Shown: positions 1 to 12,275, counted from the stretch's first letter. The stretch: DNA of 38,824 nt from an uncultured Pelagibacteraceae bacterium (GCA_902624185.1 CACNWU010000008.1:1-38824); one strand, 5' to 3'. Numbers and translations are program-made. Notes: generated by a model from the letters alone, not told the origin.

Positions 1-508
1 TCAAAAGAAAAATTATATTGCTGAGATGACATCTCAATTTGAGAATAGTAAAGCCGTATTGGTCACACATTATCAAGGATTGACAATGCCTCAACTAGAT
101 GAATTGAGATCACAAATGCGAGAACATGGGATTATTTTCAAAATTACAAAAAATAGAATAACAAAGTTAGCTTTAGAAAAAACAAAATGTAAAGAATTGA
201 CAAATTTATTCACTGGACCAACAGCAGTCGCATTTGGTGAGGATGCAATTATGTCTGCTCGTATATTGTCAAAATTTGCTAAAGATAATGAAAATTTGAA
301 ATTAATTGGTGGAATAATGGATAATGAAATTTTGGATCAAGCTGGGGTTCAAAATGTAGCAAATTTACCAACCTTAGATGAAGCCAGAGCGAATATTATT
401 GGTATTTTGAATGCATCTGCATCAAAAATAGTAAGTATTTTGCTTGCACGATCGGAAAAAATGAGTAGTTTACCCACAGAAAATTCTGAAACACAACCTA
501 AAGAGTAG
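1..508 (+). CDS. rplJ: 50S ribosomal protein L10 (5'-truncated by window)
   Basis: L10 forms the base of the ribosomal stalk, binding 23S rRNA and carrying the L7/L12 dimers that recruit GTPase factors. The frame is open from base 2 and reads QKKNYIAEM before the first ATG at base 26. Those residues align with the normal L10 N-terminus, so the true start lies just upstream of the window and the ATG at 26 is internal. Family landmarks include a [12 protein letters not shown] segment, [10 protein letters not shown] and [13 protein letters not shown] near the C-terminal helix. The stop is TAG. rplL follows after five bases. In many bacteria L10 represses its own operon through a leader, which would lie outside this window. 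Confidence 0.96.
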   Translation, partial: QKKNYIAEMTSQFENSKAVLVTHYQGLTMPQLDELRSQMREHGIIFKITKNRITKLALEKTKCKELTNLFTGPTAVAFGEDAIMSARILSKFAKDNENLKLIGGIMDNEILDQAGVQNVANLPTLDEARANIIGILNASASKIVSILLARSEKMSSLPTENSETQPKE

Positions 509-513
509 AACTT

Positions 514-879
514 ATGTCTGACCTAAATAAAATTATAGATGATTTATCAAAATTAACTGTTGCTGAAGCAGCAGATCTTTCAAAACAATTAGAGGAAAAA
601 TGGGGAGTAACTCCAATGGCAGCAGCAGCCCCTGCAGCAGCAGGAGCAGCAGCAGCAGCAGAGGATAAAGATGATTTTACAATTATGCTAGTTTCTGCAG
701 GAGATAAAAAAATTAATGTTATCAAAGAAGTGAGAGCAGCGACGTCACTTGGATTGAAAGAGGCAAAAGATTTAGTTGAGGGAGCACCAAAAGAAGTAAA
801 AACTGGTGTGCCAAAAAAAGAAGCAGAAGAAATTAAAGCTAAGTTAGAAGCTGCAGGCGCAAAAGTAGAACTTAAGTAA
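514..879 (+). CDS. rplL: 50S ribosomal protein L7/L12
   Basis: This is the stalk protein (121 aa, normal length), present as dimers on L10 and contacting EF-G, EF-Tu and initiation factors. The N-terminal dimerisation domain is about residues 1-33. An Ala-rich flexible hinge follows (about 35-50), then the C-terminal factor-binding domain with the signature [15 protein letters not shown]. The hinge is encoded almost wholly by GCA codons, making a local GC-rich near-repeat. The gene sits five bases after rplJ and is followed by a 53-base gap with a small hairpin before rpoB. Confidence 0.98.
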   Translation: MSDLNKIIDDLSKLTVAEAADLSKQLEEKWGVTPMAAAAPAAAGAAAAAEDKDDFTIMLVSAGDKKINVIKEVRAATSLGLKEAKDLVEGAPKEVKTGVPKKEAEEIKAKLEAAGAKVELK

Positions 880-899
880 ATTAACAAGGAATTATTTAA

Positions 900-921
900 G
901 TGCTGGTTTTTTAGTCAGCAC
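900..921 (+). promoter_or_regulatory. Hairpin between rplL and rpoB (possible attenuator or processing site)
   Basis: A perfect 6-bp inverted repeat GTGCTG/CAGCAC (900-905 and 916-921) encloses a 10-base loop rich in T, ending 11 bases before the rpoB ATG. In Escherichia coli the rplL-rpoB gap carries an attenuator and an RNase III site that lower rpoBC output relative to ribosomal proteins. This hairpin occupies the equivalent place but has no U-tract directly after the stem, so a true terminator is not shown. Function is inferred from position only. Confidence 0.35.
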
Positions 922-932
922 CGAAAAAATAG

Positions 933-3900
933 ATGCAATTATCTTTTACTGAAAAGAAAAATATAAGAAAAAGTTTTGGGAAATTAAAAGAAAGTTTATC
1001 AATTCCAAACTTAATAGAGGTTCAAAAAAATTCTTACAAAGAATTAACTGAATATGTTGAAGTTGAAAATGACTTGACAAAAGGTTTTGATAGAGTTTTT
1101 AAGAGTATTTTTCCAATCGAGGATCTAAATGATAAAGCAACACTAGAATATGTCTCTTACAGATTAGATAAACCAAAATTTGACGTAGAGGAATGTATTG
1201 CAAGAGGATTAACATACTCTTCAGCACTTAAATGTACTCTACGACTAGTTGTTTATGAAATAAATCAAGAAAATAATACAAAAGATATTTTATCAGCAAA
1301 GGAACAAGAGGTTTACATGGGTGATGTTCCGATGATGACTAATAGTGGAACATTTATCACTAATGGTGTTCAGAGAGTTGTAGTAAACCAAATGCACAGA
1401 AGTCCAGGTGTTTTCTTTGATCATGATAAAGGAAAAACACACGCTAGTGGAAAACTTTTGTTTAATTGTAGAGTTATACCAAATAGAGGTTCATGGCTTG
1501 ATTTTGAATTTGATGTAAAAGATTTTTTATATTTTAAAATTGATAGAAAGAAAAAAATTTTAGCCTCTACATTATTATTAGCTCTTGGTTTTTCAAAATT
1601 GGAAATTGTAAATGAATTTTATGACAGTGAAACATATGTTTTTGATAGCAAATCATCAAAATGGAAAACTAAATTTAATCCAGAAAATTATAAAGCAAAA
1701 AATTATTCAGAGGAAGTAATAGATGCGAAAACTGGTAAAGTTGTAATTAATCCTGGAGATAAAATAAATTATTTAAATGCTAAAAAGTTAGCAAACGAAG
1801 GTCTTAAAGATATTTTGGTAACAAGAGAGTCACTGTATGGTAAGTTTTTACATAATGATGTAAAAATAAGCGATGAAGAGGGAGAGACTTTTTCTATTGG
1901 AACTGAGTTAAACGATACAATTATTCAAAAAATTTTAGATGCGAATATCCATTCATTAAAAATTTCAACAACCAATTCAATAAATAAAGGTCCTTACCTA
2001 TTGACTACGATCCTTAATGACAAAAATAATTCAAAGGATGAGGCAATAACTGAAATTTATAAAATGTTACGACCTGGTGAACCACCAACTATTGAAATTG
2101 CAACTCAAATTTTCAACAATTTATTTTTTAGCTCTGATCGTTATGATCTTTCTGACGTGGGTAGAGTAAAAATGAATTCAAGACTAAATCTTGAGTGCTC
2201 CGATAAAATTACAATTTTAAGAAATGATGATATAATTGCTATTATCCATAAAATGTTAGATTTAAGAGATGGTAAAGATGATGTTGATGATATTGATCAT
2301 TTAGGAAATAGAAGAGTTAGATCTGTTGGTGAGCTAGTAGAAAACCAAGCTCGTATCGGTGTTTATAGAATGGAACGAGCTATCAAAGAAAAAATGACAA
2401 CTTTAGATGTTGAGTCAGCAATGCCCCAAGATTTAATCAATGCGAAACCTTTGACTGTTTCACTAAAAGATTTTTTTGCTAGTTCTCAATTATCACAATT
2501 TATGGACCAAACAAATCCATTATCAGAAATTACACACAAAAGAAGAGTTTCAGCTTTAGGTCCTGGGGGACTTACTCGAGAGCGAGCTGGGTTTGAAGTA
2601 AGAGATGTTCATCCCACTCACTATGGGCGTATTTGCCCAATAGAAACACCTGAAGGTCCAAATATTGGATTAATAAATAGTTTATCAACTTATGCAAAAA
2701 TTAATAAGTATGGATTCATTGAGAGTCCGTACAAAAGTGTGAAAAATGGAGTTGTTCAAGATAAAGTTGAGTATTTATCAGCGATGGAAGAAACAAAATA
2801 TACAATCGCGCAAGCTAACACAAAATTAGATAAAAATGGAAAAATTATAGAACAATTAGTTTCGTGTCGTCAAAATCTTAATTTTCTACTTTCTAAACCA
2901 GAAACAATTGATTACATAGATGTATCGCCAAAACAATTAGTTTCCGTTGCTGCTTCATTAATCCCCTTTTTAGAAAATGATGATGCAAACAGAGCGTTAA
3001 TGGGCTCAAACATGATGAGACAAGCAGTGCCCTTATTAAAACCAGAGGCGCCATTAGTTGGGACAGGTATTGAAAGTGACGTTGCTCTAGACTCTGGAGT
3101 TACAATAGTTGCTAAAAGAGATGGAGTTGTAGACAAAATTGATGGTAAGAGAATTGTGATTAAAGTTACTGAAGAAACAGATTTTACTAAATCTGCTGTA
3201 GATATATACAATTTACAAAAATTTAAAAGATCAAATCAAAATACATGTATTAATCAAAGACCATTAGTAAGAGTTGGAGATAAAGTAAAAGTAGGAGATA
3301 TTATAGCTGATGGGCCATCTACAAAATTAGGTGAATTAGCTCTAGGTAAAAATGTTACAGTCGCTTTTATGCCATGGCAAGGTTATAATTTTGAAGATTC
3401 TATTTTGATTTCAGAAAGATGTGTTACAGATGATGTTTTTACATCTGTTCATATTGTTGAATATGAGATCATGGCAAGAGATACAAAATTAGGTGAAGAA
3501 GAAATTACTCGAGACATTCCAAATGTTAATGAGGAAGCATTAAAAAATCTTGATGAGTCAGGAATAGTTTATATTGGTGCAGAAGTTAATGCTGGTGATA
3601 TACTTGTTGGAAAAGTAACTCCAAAAGGTGACTCAGCTTCAGGACCTGAGGAGAAACTACTTAGATCTATATTTGGTGAAAAAGCTATTGATGTTACCGA
3701 CACTTCACTAAGAATGTCTAGAGGTAGTAGCGGAACTGTAGTTGATGTAAGAGTATTTAATAGACACGGTATTGAAAAAGATGAAAGATCAATCACTATT
3801 GAAAGAGCAGAAATTGAGCAAGTTCAACAGGATAAAATTGTTGAGGAAGAAATTCTAGAGAGAAGTATTAAACAAAGAGCCGCTCAGATTTTATCTGGTT

Positions 3901-5021
3901 CAAAAATTAGTAAAAAGCTTAAAGATATTAATCAAGGTACAGAATTAAATTTAGAAACTATAAACCAGCTTGGCATTAATGATATATTTAAAATTACTAC
4001 TGGTAACTCAAATAATGAAACAACATTAGTTCAACTTAAAGATCAATATACTAAAGCTAAGCAAGACATTACAGAGAGATTTGAAGATAAAGTTTTAAAA
4101 ATAAGAAGTGGAGATGATTTATTACCTAGCGTAATGAAAATGGTAAAAGTTTTTGTTGCTATTAAAAGAAGATTAAGACCTGGTGATAAAATGTCAGGAA
4201 GACATGGTAATAAGGGTGTAGTAAGTAAAATTGTACCGGTAGAAGATATGCCTTACAGAGAAGACGGTAGGCCTGTTGATATAGTATTAAATCCACTAGG
4301 AGTTCCAAGTAGAATGAACGTAGGCCAAATTTTGGAGACCCATTTAGGTTGGGCATGTAAGGAATTTGGTGAAGGTATCAAAAAATTAATAAATGAAAAT
4401 CAAAAGAAAATTGAAAAAACTGAAAAAATTTCAAAATTTTTAAAATCAGTTTATGGTGAAGAAATCTTTAATGAAAAAATTGAGAAATTAAGTAAACCAG
4501 AATTTAATGATTTGTGTGAAAATTTACAAAATGGTATTGCTATCTCAACACCAGTTTTTGATGGCGCTAAAGAAAAAAATGTTACAGAAATGTTAGAGCT
4601 TGCAAATCTTCCAGGATCAGGACAAACTTTTCTATGGGATGGACGAACAGGAGAAAAATTTGATAGACCTGTAACTGTTGGAATTATTTACATGTTGAAA
4701 CTACATCATTTAGTTGAAGATAAAATTCATGCTCGTTCAACTGGTCCATACAGTCTTGTTACTCAACAGCCTCTAGGAGGAAAAGCGCAATTAGGTGGAC
4801 AAAGATTTGGAGAAATGGAGGTTTGGGCTTTAGAAGCATATGGAGCCTCGTATACTCTTCAAGAAATTTTAACTGTTAAATCTGATGACGTTGCAGGAAG
4901 AGTAAAAGTCTACGAAACTATAGTTAAAGGCGAAGAAAACTTCGAGTCTGGTATACCAGAATCTTTTAACGTCTTAGTAAAAGAAATTAAGTCATTAGCA
5001 TTGAATGTGGAGTTAAATTAA
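933..5021 (+). CDS. rpoB: DNA-directed RNA polymerase subunit beta
   Basis: Beta subunit of RNA polymerase, 1362 aa, full length for alphaproteobacteria. The rifampicin-pocket segment is intact (SQLSQFMDQ at about 518-526, [19 protein letters not shown] from 535). Residues Q522, D525, H535 and S540 match the wild-type (sensitive) states of E. coli Q513, D516, H526 and S531. Further landmarks are [16 protein letters not shown], the [12 protein letters not shown] active-site region, [15 protein letters not shown] and the C-terminal clamp segment [15 protein letters not shown]. No obvious Shine-Dalgarno precedes the ATG. The TAA stop abuts the rpoC ATG with zero spacing. Confidence 0.99.
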   Translation: MQLSFTEKKNIRKSFGKLKESLSIPNLIEVQKNSYKELTEYVEVENDLTKGFDRVFKSIFPIEDLNDKATLEYVSYRLDKPKFDVEECIARGLTYSSALKCTLRLVVYEINQENNTKDILSAKEQEVYMGDVPMMTNSGTFITNGVQRVVVNQMHRSPGVFFDHDKGKTHASGKLLFNCRVIPNRGSWLDFEFDVKDFLYFKIDRKKKILASTLLLALGFSKLEIVNEFYDSETYVFDSKSSKWKTKFNPENYKAKNYSEEVIDAKTGKVVINPGDKINYLNAKKLANEGLKDILVTRESLYGKFLHNDVKISDEEGETFSIGTELNDTIIQKILDANIHSLKISTTNSINKGPYLLTTILNDKNNSKDEAITEIYKMLRPGEPPTIEIATQIFNNLFFSSDRYDLSDVGRVKMNSRLNLECSDKITILRNDDIIAIIHKMLDLRDGKDDVDDIDHLGNRRVRSVGELVENQARIGVYRMERAIKEKMTTLDVESAMPQDLINAKPLTVSLKDFFASSQLSQFMDQTNPLSEITHKRRVSALGPGGLTRERAGFEVRDVHPTHYGRICPIETPEGPNIGLINSLSTYAKINKYGFIESPYKSVKNGVVQDKVEYLSAMEETKYTIAQANTKLDKNGKIIEQLVSCRQNLNFLLSKPETIDYIDVSPKQLVSVAASLIPFLENDDANRALMGSNMMRQAVPLLKPEAPLVGTGIESDVALDSGVTIVAKRDGVVDKIDGKRIVIKVTEETDFTKSAVDIYNLQKFKRSNQNTCINQRPLVRVGDKVKVGDIIADGPSTKLGELALGKNVTVAFMPWQGYNFEDSILISERCVTDDVFTSVHIVEYEIMARDTKLGEEEITRDIPNVNEEALKNLDESGIVYIGAEVNAGDILVGKVTPKGDSASGPEEKLLRSIFGEKAIDVTDTSLRMSRGSSGTVVDVRVFNRHGIEKDERSITIERAEIEQVQQDKIVEEEILERSIKQRAAQILSGSKISKKLKDINQGTELNLETINQLGINDIFKITTGNSNNETTLVQLKDQYTKAKQDITERFEDKVLKIRSGDDLLPSVMKMVKVFVAIKRRLRPGDKMSGRHGNKGVVSKIVPVEDMPYREDGRPVDIVLNPLGVPSRMNVGQILETHLGWACKEFGEGIKKLINENQKKIEKTEKISKFLKSVYGEEIFNEKIEKLSKPEFNDLCENLQNGIAISTPVFDGAKEKNVTEMLELANLPGSGQTFLWDGRTGEKFDRPVTVGIIYMLKLHHLVEDKIHARSTGPYSLVTQQPLGGKAQLGGQRFGEMEVWALEAYGASYTLQEILTVKSDDVAGRVKVYETIVKGEENFESGIPESFNVLVKEIKSLALNVELN

Positions 5022-8000
5022 ATGAAAAAAGAGTTAACAGATCTTTTTAAGAGTTCAGAAATTTCAGAGGCACAGAATTTTAATAGTATTAAAATTTCTT
5101 TAGCAAGCCCAGAAAAAATAAAATCTTGGACATATGGAGAAATAAAAAAACCCGAAACAATAAATTATAGGACTTTTAGACCTGAAAAAGATGGTCTTTT
5201 TTGTGCGAGAATTTTTGGTCCAATTAAAGATTATGAATGTCTGTGTGGAAAGTACAAGCGTATGAAGTTTAGAGGAATTATTTGTGAAAAATGTGGCGTT
5301 GAAGTTACAAAATCAAATGTTAGACGTGAAAGAATGGGCCATATAAATTTAGCAACGCCTGTTGCACATATCTGGTTCTTAAAATCTTTACCAAGCAGAA
5401 TAGCATTAGCTGTAGATATGAAACTTAAAGAAATTGAGAGAGTTTTATATTTTGAAAACTTTATTGTTATAGAGCCAGGGTTAACAGGGTTACAAAAAAA
5501 TCAACTTTTAAATGAAGAAGAATTAGCAAAATATCAAGAAGAGTTTGGAGAAGAGGCATTCACAGCTGGAATCGGAGCTGAGGCAGTTTTGGAAATGCTA
5601 AAAAATCTAGATCTAGAGTTAGAAAGAAATAATTTAATTAGCTACATTAAGGAGACAAAATCTAAAGTTAATGAGGAAAGAGCGATTAAAAGATTAAAAT
5701 TGATTGAATCGTTTTTAGATACGGGACAAAAACCTGAATGGATGATTATGACTGTAGTGCCAGTTATACCACCTGAATTAAGACCTTTAGTTCCTTTAGA
5801 CGGTGGTAGATTTGCTACATCTGATTTAAATGATCTTTATAGAAGAGTTATAAACAGAAATAACAGATTAAAGAGATTAATGGACTTAAAGGCTCCCGAT
5901 ATTATTGTCCGTAATGAAAAAAGAATGCTTCAAGAATCTGTTGATGCATTGTTTGATAATGGAAGACGAGGAAGAGTAATTACTGGTACTGGTAAAAGGC
6001 CATTAAAATCATTGGCTGAAATGTTAAAAGGAAAACAAGGAAGATTTAGACAAAATCTTTTAGGTAAAAGAGTAGATTATTCTGGAAGATCTGTAATCGT
6101 AGTGGGTCCAGACTTGAAATTGCATGAGTGTGGTTTACCAAAAAAAATGGCTTTAGAGTTATTCAAGCCATTTTTGTACGCAAGGTTAAACAAACTTGGA
6201 TTGGCATCTACAATCAAACAAGCGAAAAAATTAGTTGAAAAAGAAACCAACGCAGTTTGGGATGCTTTGGAACTTATCGTCAGAGAACATCCTGTACTAC
6301 TTAACAGAGCCCCAACGTTACACAGATTAGGCGTTCAAGCTTTTGAACCAAAATTAATTGAGGGTGATGCGATTGAACTACATCCGCTAACATGTGCAGC
6401 ATTTAATGCTGATTTTGATGGAGACCAAATGGCAGTTCATGTTCCATTAAGTCTAGAAGCTCAACTTGAAGCAAGAATTTTGATGCTATCAACAAATAAT
6501 ATTTTATCACCTTCTAACGGAAAACCAATAATAGTTCCTAGTCAAGATATGATTTTAGGTATTTATTATCTTTCACAAGAACCAATTTCAGAAAAACCAG
6601 TTGGTTATTTTACAGATTCAGATCAAATAGAATTCGCTCTAGCATCTGGCCAAATTAAAGTCCATAGCACTATAATTTCAAGATTTAAAACAGTTAATGA
6701 AAAAGGTGATATTAAATATGAAAAATACACATCCACAGCAGGAAGATTTCTTTTAGCTAATTTACTTCCTAAAAATAATAATATTAAATTTTCATTAATT
6801 GATAGACTCTTACCAAAAAAAGTTGTTTCAGAAATTATAGATATAGTTTTTAGATTTTGTGGCCAAAAGACTACAGTTATCTTTTGTGATAAATTAAAAG
6901 ATTTAGGTTTTAAACATGCTTTTAAAGCAGGTATATCTTTTGGTAAAGACGATTTAGTTATACCTGAAAATAAAACTCAATTAATTGATGATACAAAAAA
7001 GCTTATAGCAGAATATGAAACGCAGTATGCCGAAGGTCTTATTACTAGAGGTGAAAAATATAATAAAGTAGTTGATGCTTGGTCTAAATGTACAGATAAA
7101 GTTGCTGGTGAAATGATGAAAGGAATTTCAGCTACAGAAAAAACAGATGAGGGATTAAAAATAAATTCTGTTTTTATGATGGCTGATAGTGGCGCAAGAG
7201 GATCTGCGGCACAAATGAAACAGCTAGCTGGAATGAGGGGCCTAATAGCAAAACCATCTGGTGAAATTATAGAAAGTCCAATTACATCTAATTTTAAAGA
7301 AGGATTAACAGCTCTAGAATATTTTAATTCTACTCACGGTGCTAGAAAAGGTTTAGCTGATACTGCTTTAAAAACTGCAAGCTCAGGTTATTTAACGAGA
7401 AGACTTTGCGACGTTGCCCAGGATCTTACAATCACTAAAATCAAGTGTGATGAGCCTGGATTTATAGAATTGTCTGAAATTTTAGAAGGTGGAAATGTTG
7501 TAGTAAGTTTATCTGAGAGAGCATTAGGTAGAGTAACTGCTTTTGATATTAAGCATCCTTTAAGTGGTGAAGTTATAATAAAAAAAATGTCTATGATAGA
7601 TGAATTTATTTGTGACAAGATTGATTCAGCTGGAATAAAATCTATAAAAGTTTATTCAGTGATGACATGTAGTTCTAAGGAAGGTGTTTGTGCAACGTGT
7701 TATGGAAGAGATCTTTCAAGAGGAAGAATGGTTCACGTTGGTGAAGCTATTGGAATGATTTCAGCACAGTCTATTGGAGAACCAGGTACCCAATTAACAA
7801 TGAGAACATTTCATGTTGGTGGAACAGCGTCAGTAAAACAAGATTCTCAAATAATAACAAAAAATGATGGAATTCTAAAAATAATTAATTCAAATATTCT
7901 TGAAGATTCCAAAAAAAATCTAATTGTAATGGGAAGAAATACTCAACTTTCTATAGAAGATGATAATGGTGTACAGATAGCAATATATAAAGTTGCTTAC

Positions 8001-9185
8001 GGGTCACGATTATTTTTTAAAAATGGAGATAAGATTAAATCTAATTCTAAAATTTGTGAATGGGATCCTTACACAACACCAGTTATTGCAGAAAAAAGTG
8101 GTATAGCTAGTTTTGTAGATTTAATTGATGGAGTTTCGATTCAAGAAACAACAGATGATGCTACAGGAATTTCGTCAAAATCAGTAGTGGATTGGCGTTC
8201 TCAATCTAAGAGTACAGATTTAAAACCAAGAATTACTTTAAGAGATGAAAAGGGAAATATTATTAAAAAGGCTGATGACAATGAAGCCAGATATTATTTA
8301 GTACCTGACTCAATATTGTCCGTTAAAGATGGTCAAAAAGTTTCTGCCGGTGATGTAATAGCTAGATTACCAAAAGAAACTACCAAAACTAAAGATATTA
8401 CAGGAGGATTACCAAGAGTTGCTGAATTGTTTGAGGCACGAAAAGCTAAGGATAGTGCTATTATTGCTGAAAATGATGGTCAAGTTGTTTTTGGAAAAGA
8501 AGTTAGAGGTAAACAAAGAGTTTCAATTGTGCCAGAGGATGGATCAGAACCATCTAATTATCTGATACCAAAAGGTAAACATATAAATTTTAATCAAGGG
8601 GAAAAAATAAAAAAAGGTGAGTATCTTTTAGATGGTCAACCATTACCTCATGATATTTTACGCATAATGGGAATTAAAGATCTTACAGAATATTTTGTTA
8701 ATCAAGTTCAAGAAGTTTATAGACTGCAAGGTGTAATTATCAATGATAAACACATTGAAACAATATTAAGACAAATGCTAAAAAAAGTTGAAGTAAAAGT
8801 CTCTGGAGACTCAACTTATCTACCAGGGGAAATAGTTGATAGAATAAAATTTGATAATACAAACGAAAAGCTTAAATCAGAGGGCAAAAATCAAGCTGTT
8901 GGTGAGAGGGTATTAATGGGAATTACTAAAGCGTCACTTCAGACCGAGTCTTTTATTTCAGCAGCATCATTCCAAGAAACAACAAGAGTTTTAACGGATG
9001 CAGCAATTAAAGGTAAAGTCGACCCTCTTAACGGACTTAAAGAAAACGTAATTGTTGGTCGACTAGTGCCAGCTGGAACGGGAAATATCAAAAATAAATG
9101 GAACAAAAAAGCTTTAACAGATGATGAAAATTTTTTATCTGAACAGGAAAAAATTGAGAGCTCAGAAACTCAAGCAAATCAATAA
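5022..9185 (+). CDS. rpoC: DNA-directed RNA polymerase subunit beta'
   Basis: Beta' subunit, 1387 aa, holding the catalytic magnesium. The N-terminal zinc ribbon has C73, C75, C88 and C91. The absolutely conserved [10 protein letters not shown] motif gives D464, D466 and D468 as metal ligands. The second zinc site is in the segment [15 protein letters not shown]. The trigger-loop region ([16 protein letters not shown]) is also present. It starts directly after the rpoB stop, with GGAG inside the end of rpoB as a likely ribosome site, so the two subunits should be made in matched amounts. A leader and new promoter follow. Confidence 0.99.
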   Translation: MKKELTDLFKSSEISEAQNFNSIKISLASPEKIKSWTYGEIKKPETINYRTFRPEKDGLFCARIFGPIKDYECLCGKYKRMKFRGIICEKCGVEVTKSNVRRERMGHINLATPVAHIWFLKSLPSRIALAVDMKLKEIERVLYFENFIVIEPGLTGLQKNQLLNEEELAKYQEEFGEEAFTAGIGAEAVLEMLKNLDLELERNNLISYIKETKSKVNEERAIKRLKLIESFLDTGQKPEWMIMTVVPVIPPELRPLVPLDGGRFATSDLNDLYRRVINRNNRLKRLMDLKAPDIIVRNEKRMLQESVDALFDNGRRGRVITGTGKRPLKSLAEMLKGKQGRFRQNLLGKRVDYSGRSVIVVGPDLKLHECGLPKKMALELFKPFLYARLNKLGLASTIKQAKKLVEKETNAVWDALELIVREHPVLLNRAPTLHRLGVQAFEPKLIEGDAIELHPLTCAAFNADFDGDQMAVHVPLSLEAQLEARILMLSTNNILSPSNGKPIIVPSQDMILGIYYLSQEPISEKPVGYFTDSDQIEFALASGQIKVHSTIISRFKTVNEKGDIKYEKYTSTAGRFLLANLLPKNNNIKFSLIDRLLPKKVVSEIIDIVFRFCGQKTTVIFCDKLKDLGFKHAFKAGISFGKDDLVIPENKTQLIDDTKKLIAEYETQYAEGLITRGEKYNKVVDAWSKCTDKVAGEMMKGISATEKTDEGLKINSVFMMADSGARGSAAQMKQLAGMRGLIAKPSGEIIESPITSNFKEGLTALEYFNSTHGARKGLADTALKTASSGYLTRRLCDVAQDLTITKIKCDEPGFIELSEILEGGNVVVSLSERALGRVTAFDIKHPLSGEVIIKKMSMIDEFICDKIDSAGIKSIKVYSVMTCSSKEGVCATCYGRDLSRGRMVHVGEAIGMISAQSIGEPGTQLTMRTFHVGGTASVKQDSQIITKNDGILKIINSNILEDSKKNLIVMGRNTQLSIEDDNGVQIAIYKVAYGSRLFFKNGDKIKSNSKICEWDPYTTPVIAEKSGIASFVDLIDGVSIQETTDDATGISSKSVVDWRSQSKSTDLKPRITLRDEKGNIIKKADDNEARYYLVPDSILSVKDGQKVSAGDVIARLPKETTKTKDITGGLPRVAELFEARKAKDSAIIAENDGQVVFGKEVRGKQRVSIVPEDGSEPSNYLIPKGKHINFNQGEKIKKGEYLLDGQPLPHDILRIMGIKDLTEYFVNQVQEVYRLQGVIINDKHIETILRQMLKKVEVKVSGDSTYLPGEIVDRIKFDNTNEKLKSEGKNQAVGERVLMGITKASLQTESFISAASFQETTRVLTDAAIKGKVDPLNGLKENVIVGRLVPAGTGNIKNKWNKKALTDDENFLSEQEKIESSETQANQ

Positions 9186-9214
9186 AAAAAACCACTAAAT
9201 TCAATAGTTTTAGT

Positions 9215-9242
9215 TTGACAAAGTCATATTATTAAGTATTTT
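9215..9242 (+). promoter_or_regulatory. Promoter for rpsL-rpsG-fusA-S10-spc run
   Basis: A perfect -35 hexamer TTGACA (9215-9220) is followed after 16 bases by TATTTT (9237-9242), four of six matches to the -10 consensus. It lies in the longest non-coding gap of the window, just after rpoC and about 105 bases upstream of the rpsL start. A weak AT hairpin (ACTAAA/TTTAGT, 9194-9199 and 9209-9214) directly after rpoC could aid termination but is not convincing. The transcription start is inferred near 9249. Confidence 0.55.
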
Positions 9243-9264
9243 GGCGATATTTTTGGTTGGAATG

Positions 9265-9316
9265 TAGTGCTAACTATAGGCACTAAACGCTGCCACAAAT
9301 AACCTGTCAGTTATTT
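9265..9316 (+). promoter_or_regulatory. Structured 5' leader of rpsL with two hairpins
   Basis: Two neat inverted repeats lie between the predicted transcription start and rpsL. TAGTGC/GCACTA (9265-9270, 9280-9285) has a 9-base loop, and AAATAAC/GTTATTT (9297-9303, 9310-9316) has a 6-base loop. The second stem ends 32 bases before the rpsL ATG. Putative rpsL leaders have been described in Rickettsiales (the rpsL_ricks family), and ribosomal protein operons are commonly autoregulated through such leaders. Identity with a known family is not established here. Confidence 0.45.
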
Positions 9317-9348
9317 CATTCAAAAATATTAACTATAAAAAATTTATT

Positions 9349-9720
9349 ATGCCAACTATTAATCAGTTGTTACGAAAAAAAAGAGTGAAACAAATAAACA
9401 GGAATAAGGTTCCTGCATTACAAAAACAACCTTTGAAAAGAGGTGTTTGTGTTAAAGTTTATACTACAACTCCAAAGAAACCAAACTCTGCACTTCGAAA
9501 AGTTGCAAGAGTAAGACTCTCAAACGGTTTTGAAGTAACAGCATACATCCCAGGAGAAGGTCACAATCTTCAAGAGCATTCTGTCGTATTGATTAGAGGT
9601 GGTCGTGTTAAAGATCTACCAGGCGTTCGTTATCATATTTTAAGAGGAAATCTTGATACGCAGGGAGTAGCTAACAGAAAAAAAAGAAGATCATTGTACG
9701 GAACAAAAAAAGGTAAATAA
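9349..9720 (+). CDS. rpsL: 30S ribosomal protein S12
   Basis: S12 (123 aa, normal length) lies at the decoding centre. The [12 protein letters not shown] segment places K43, and [13 protein letters not shown] places K88 and D89. All are wild-type at the positions where streptomycin-resistance changes usually occur. It is the first gene after the structured leader. The stop overlaps the rpsG ATG by one base. An A8 tract near codon 10 (context ACGAAAAAAAAGAG) is the same word that carries the frame break in rpsM, yet here it is in frame. Confidence 0.99.
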   Translation: MPTINQLLRKKRVKQINRNKVPALQKQPLKRGVCVKVYTTTPKKPNSALRKVARVRLSNGFEVTAYIPGEGHNLQEHSVVLIRGGRVKDLPGVRYHILRGNLDTQGVANRKKRRSLYGTKKGK

Positions 9721-10190
9721 TGTCCAGAAAAAAAACACAACCTAAAAAAAATGTTGTTCCAGATCCAAAATTCAATTCAACTATAATTCCTAAATTAATA
9801 AATAATATTATGTACGATGGTAAAAGAGGTGTTGCAGCAAAAATAGTTTATGATGCAATAGAAAAAATCAAAAATAAAACAAAAGATGAACCTATCAATA
9901 TTTTTAATGAAGCTATAAATAACATTAAACCGACTGTTGAAGTAAGATCCAGAAGAGTTGGTGGTGCTACTTACCAAGTTCCTGTTGAGGTAAAAAGTAA
10001 AAGAGCTCAAGCTCTTGCAATTAGGTGGTTAGTTGACTCTGCAAGAAAAAGAAAAGACAAACATATGTCAGATAAAATATCAAATGAACTTTACGATGCT
10101 TACGAAAAAAAAGGTGCTGCAGTAAAAAAAAGAGAGGATGTGCATAAAATGGCTGAGTCAAACAAAGCTTTTGCACATTTTAGATGGTAA
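9720..10190 (+). CDS. rpsG: 30S ribosomal protein S7
   Basis: S7 (156 aa) nucleates assembly of the 30S head by binding the 3' domain of 16S rRNA and lies near the E site. Recognisable segments are the DPKFNSTIIPKLINNIM N-terminus, the VEVRSRRVGGATYQVPVEV beta-hairpin and KKREDVHKMAESNKAFAHFRW at the end. It overlaps rpsL by one base and is six bases before fusA, keeping the classical str order. In E. coli S7 represses this operon by binding an rpsL-rpsG spacer. Here there is no spacer, so any such control must work elsewhere. Confidence 0.98.
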   Translation: MSRKKTQPKKNVVPDPKFNSTIIPKLINNIMYDGKRGVAAKIVYDAIEKIKNKTKDEPINIFNEAINNIKPTVEVRSRRVGGATYQVPVEVKSKRAQALAIRWLVDSARKRKDKHMSDKISNELYDAYEKKGAAVKKREDVHKMAESNKAFAHFRW

Positions 10191-10196
10191 AAAATT

Positions 10197-12275
10197 ATGC
10201 CTAGAACTCATACATTAGATAAATATAGAAACATTGGGATCATGGCGCACATAGATGCTGGTAAAACAACTACTACAGAGAGAGTTTTGTATTATACAGG
10301 AAAAAGTCATAAGATAGGCGAAGTTCATGACGGTGCTGCAACAATGGATTGGATGGAGCAAGAACAAGAAAGAGGTATAACAATTACTTCAGCAGCTACA
10401 ACTTGTTTTTGGCAAGATCATAGGATTAATATAATTGATACCCCTGGACATGTAGACTTTACTATTGAAGTTGAAAGATCTCTTAAAGTTTTAGATGGAG
10501 CAGTGGCAGTATTTGATGGTGTAGCTGGTGTTGAACCTCAATCAGAAACTGTTTGGAGGCAAGCAGATAAATATAAAGTTCCAAGAATTTGTTTTGTAAA
10601 TAAATTAGATAGAACAGGTGCTGATTTCTTTAGATGTGTAGATATGATTAGAGATAGGCTTGGTGCTAAACCACTTCCAATACAGGTTCCGATAGGAATT
10701 GAGTCATCTTTAATTGGTGTCGTAGATTTAGTAAAAATGAAAGCTCAAGTTTGGAAAAATGAGGCATTGGGTGCTGAATGGGAATACAAAGAAATTCCAG
10801 ATGATTTGAAAGAAATATCTCAAAAATATAGAACAGAATTAGTCGAAATGGCCGTTGAACAAGACGAGAAATTAATGGAGTCTTATTTAAATGGAGATGA
10901 AATTAATGAGGAAGATCTTATTAAATGTATAAGAAAAGGAACATTAAATTTTAGTTTTGTACCAATTTTAACAGGCTCAGCTTTTAAAAATAAAGGTGTG
11001 CAGCCTTTACTTGATGCAGTGATTAATTACTTACCAAGCCCTATAGATATTGGATCTATTAAAGGCACCAAGCCAGGTTCAGAGGAAGAAATGGAGATGA
11101 AATTTGAGGATAAAGCTGGATTTTCAGCTCTAGCTTTTAAAGTTGCCAATGATCCATTCGTTGGTTCACTTACATTTATAAGAGTTTATTCCGGCACGAT
11201 TAAAACAGGAACAGGGATTTATAATTCGTCAAAAGAAAAAGAAGAAAGAGTTGGAAGAATGCTTTTAATGCATGCCAATTCAAGAGAGGATATTAAAGAG
11301 GCTAATGCTGGCGATATTGTTGCACTAGCAGGATTGAAATACACAATAACTGGACACACACTTTGTGATGAAGAAACACCAGTATTACTAGAACCAATGG
11401 AATTCCCAGATCCAGTAATTGAAATAGCTGTTGAGCCTAAAACAAAAGCAGACCAAGAAAAAATGGGTGAAGCATTAGGTAGACTTGCTAAAGAAGATCC
11501 CTCTTTCAGAGTTACATCAGATGAGGAGTCTGGACAAACAATTATTAAGGGTATGGGTGAACTTCATTTAGATATTATTGTTGATAGAATGAAAAGAGAA
11601 TTTAAAGTTGAAGCAAACGTAGGAGCTCCTCAAGTTGCATACAGAGAGACATTAGAAAATGCCTCTGAAGTGGAATATACACATAAAAAACAAAGTGGTG
11701 GAGCAGGACAATTTGCGAAAGTAAAATTATTGGTTGAGCCACAAGAACCAGGAGCAGGTAGATCTGTTGAAAGTAAAATCAAAGGTGGAGCTATTCCAAA
11801 AGAATTTATACCTGGAGTAGAAAAAGGTATTGAAACAGTTTCTGATGGTGGAATTTTAGCAGGATTTCCTATGATTGATTATAAAGTAACTATTCTAGAT
11901 GGACTACATCATGATGTAGATTCTAGTGTTTTAGCTTTTGAACTTGCAAGCAGAGCTTGCTTCAAAGAAGCATGTACAAAAGGAACATTAAAATTATTAG
12001 AACCAGTAATGAGGGTCGAAGTTGTTACTCCTGAGGATTATATGGGAGATGTTATTGGTGACTTGAATAGTAGAAGAGGTCAAATTAGTACCCAGGAGCA
12101 AAGAGGAAATGCCACAGTTATTACAGCAATGGTTCCTTTAGCAAATATGTTTGGATACATAAATAACTTAAGATCAATGTCACAGGGTAGAGCACAATAT
12201 TCAATGTTCTTTGACCATTATTCTAAAGTTCCTCAAAATGTACAGGATGAAGTAACTAAAAAGATTGCAGGATAA
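10197..12275 (+). CDS. fusA: Elongation factor G
   Basis: EF-G (692 aa) is the GTPase that drives translocation and, with RRF, ribosome recycling. The G domain shows the P-loop AHIDAGKT (17-24), switch [11 protein letters not shown] (59-68), DTPGH (81-85) and NKLD (135-138). Domains II-V follow, including [12 protein letters not shown] in domain IV and [10 protein letters not shown] in domain V. Only one copy is seen in the window. It ends one base before the rpsJ ATG. The tuf gene that usually follows fusA is absent. Confidence 0.98.
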   Translation: MPRTHTLDKYRNIGIMAHIDAGKTTTTERVLYYTGKSHKIGEVHDGAATMDWMEQEQERGITITSAATTCFWQDHRINIIDTPGHVDFTIEVERSLKVLDGAVAVFDGVAGVEPQSETVWRQADKYKVPRICFVNKLDRTGADFFRCVDMIRDRLGAKPLPIQVPIGIESSLIGVVDLVKMKAQVWKNEALGAEWEYKEIPDDLKEISQKYRTELVEMAVEQDEKLMESYLNGDEINEEDLIKCIRKGTLNFSFVPILTGSAFKNKGVQPLLDAVINYLPSPIDIGSIKGTKPGSEEEMEMKFEDKAGFSALAFKVANDPFVGSLTFIRVYSGTIKTGTGIYNSSKEKEERVGRMLLMHANSREDIKEANAGDIVALAGLKYTITGHTLCDEETPVLLEPMEFPDPVIEIAVEPKTKADQEKMGEALGRLAKEDPSFRVTSDEESGQTIIKGMGELHLDIIVDRMKREFKVEANVGAPQVAYRETLENASEVEYTHKKQSGGAGQFAKVKLLVEPQEPGAGRSVESKIKGGAIPKEFIPGVEKGIETVSDGGILAGFPMIDYKVTILDGLHHDVDSSVLAFELASRACFKEACTKGTLKLLEPVMRVEVVTPEDYMGDVIGDLNSRRGQISTQEQRGNATVITAMVPLANMFGYINNLRSMSQGRAQYSMFFDHYSKVPQNVQDEVTKKIAG

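Larger units (their letters stand above)
9186..9348. other. Longest non-coding gap (rpoC-rpsL)
   Basis: This 163-base stretch is the longest without a gene. It holds a weak AT hairpin after rpoC, the rpsL promoter and two leader hairpins. No tRNA cloverleaf and no short reading frame with a ribosome site could be made out. Confidence 0.7.

Noticed and set aside
26-508. rplJ starting at ATG 26
   Set aside because: The frame is open to the window edge and the upstream residues match the L10 N-terminus, so this ATG is internal.
498-887. 129-aa minus-strand frame opposite rplL
   Set aside because: It is the antisense of the low-complexity rplL sequence, with no ribosome site, context or family likeness.
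9186-9348. tRNA or small RNA gene in the rpoC-rpsL gap
   Set aside because: No cloverleaf pairing or CCA-type end could be made; the stems fit a ribosomal protein leader better.
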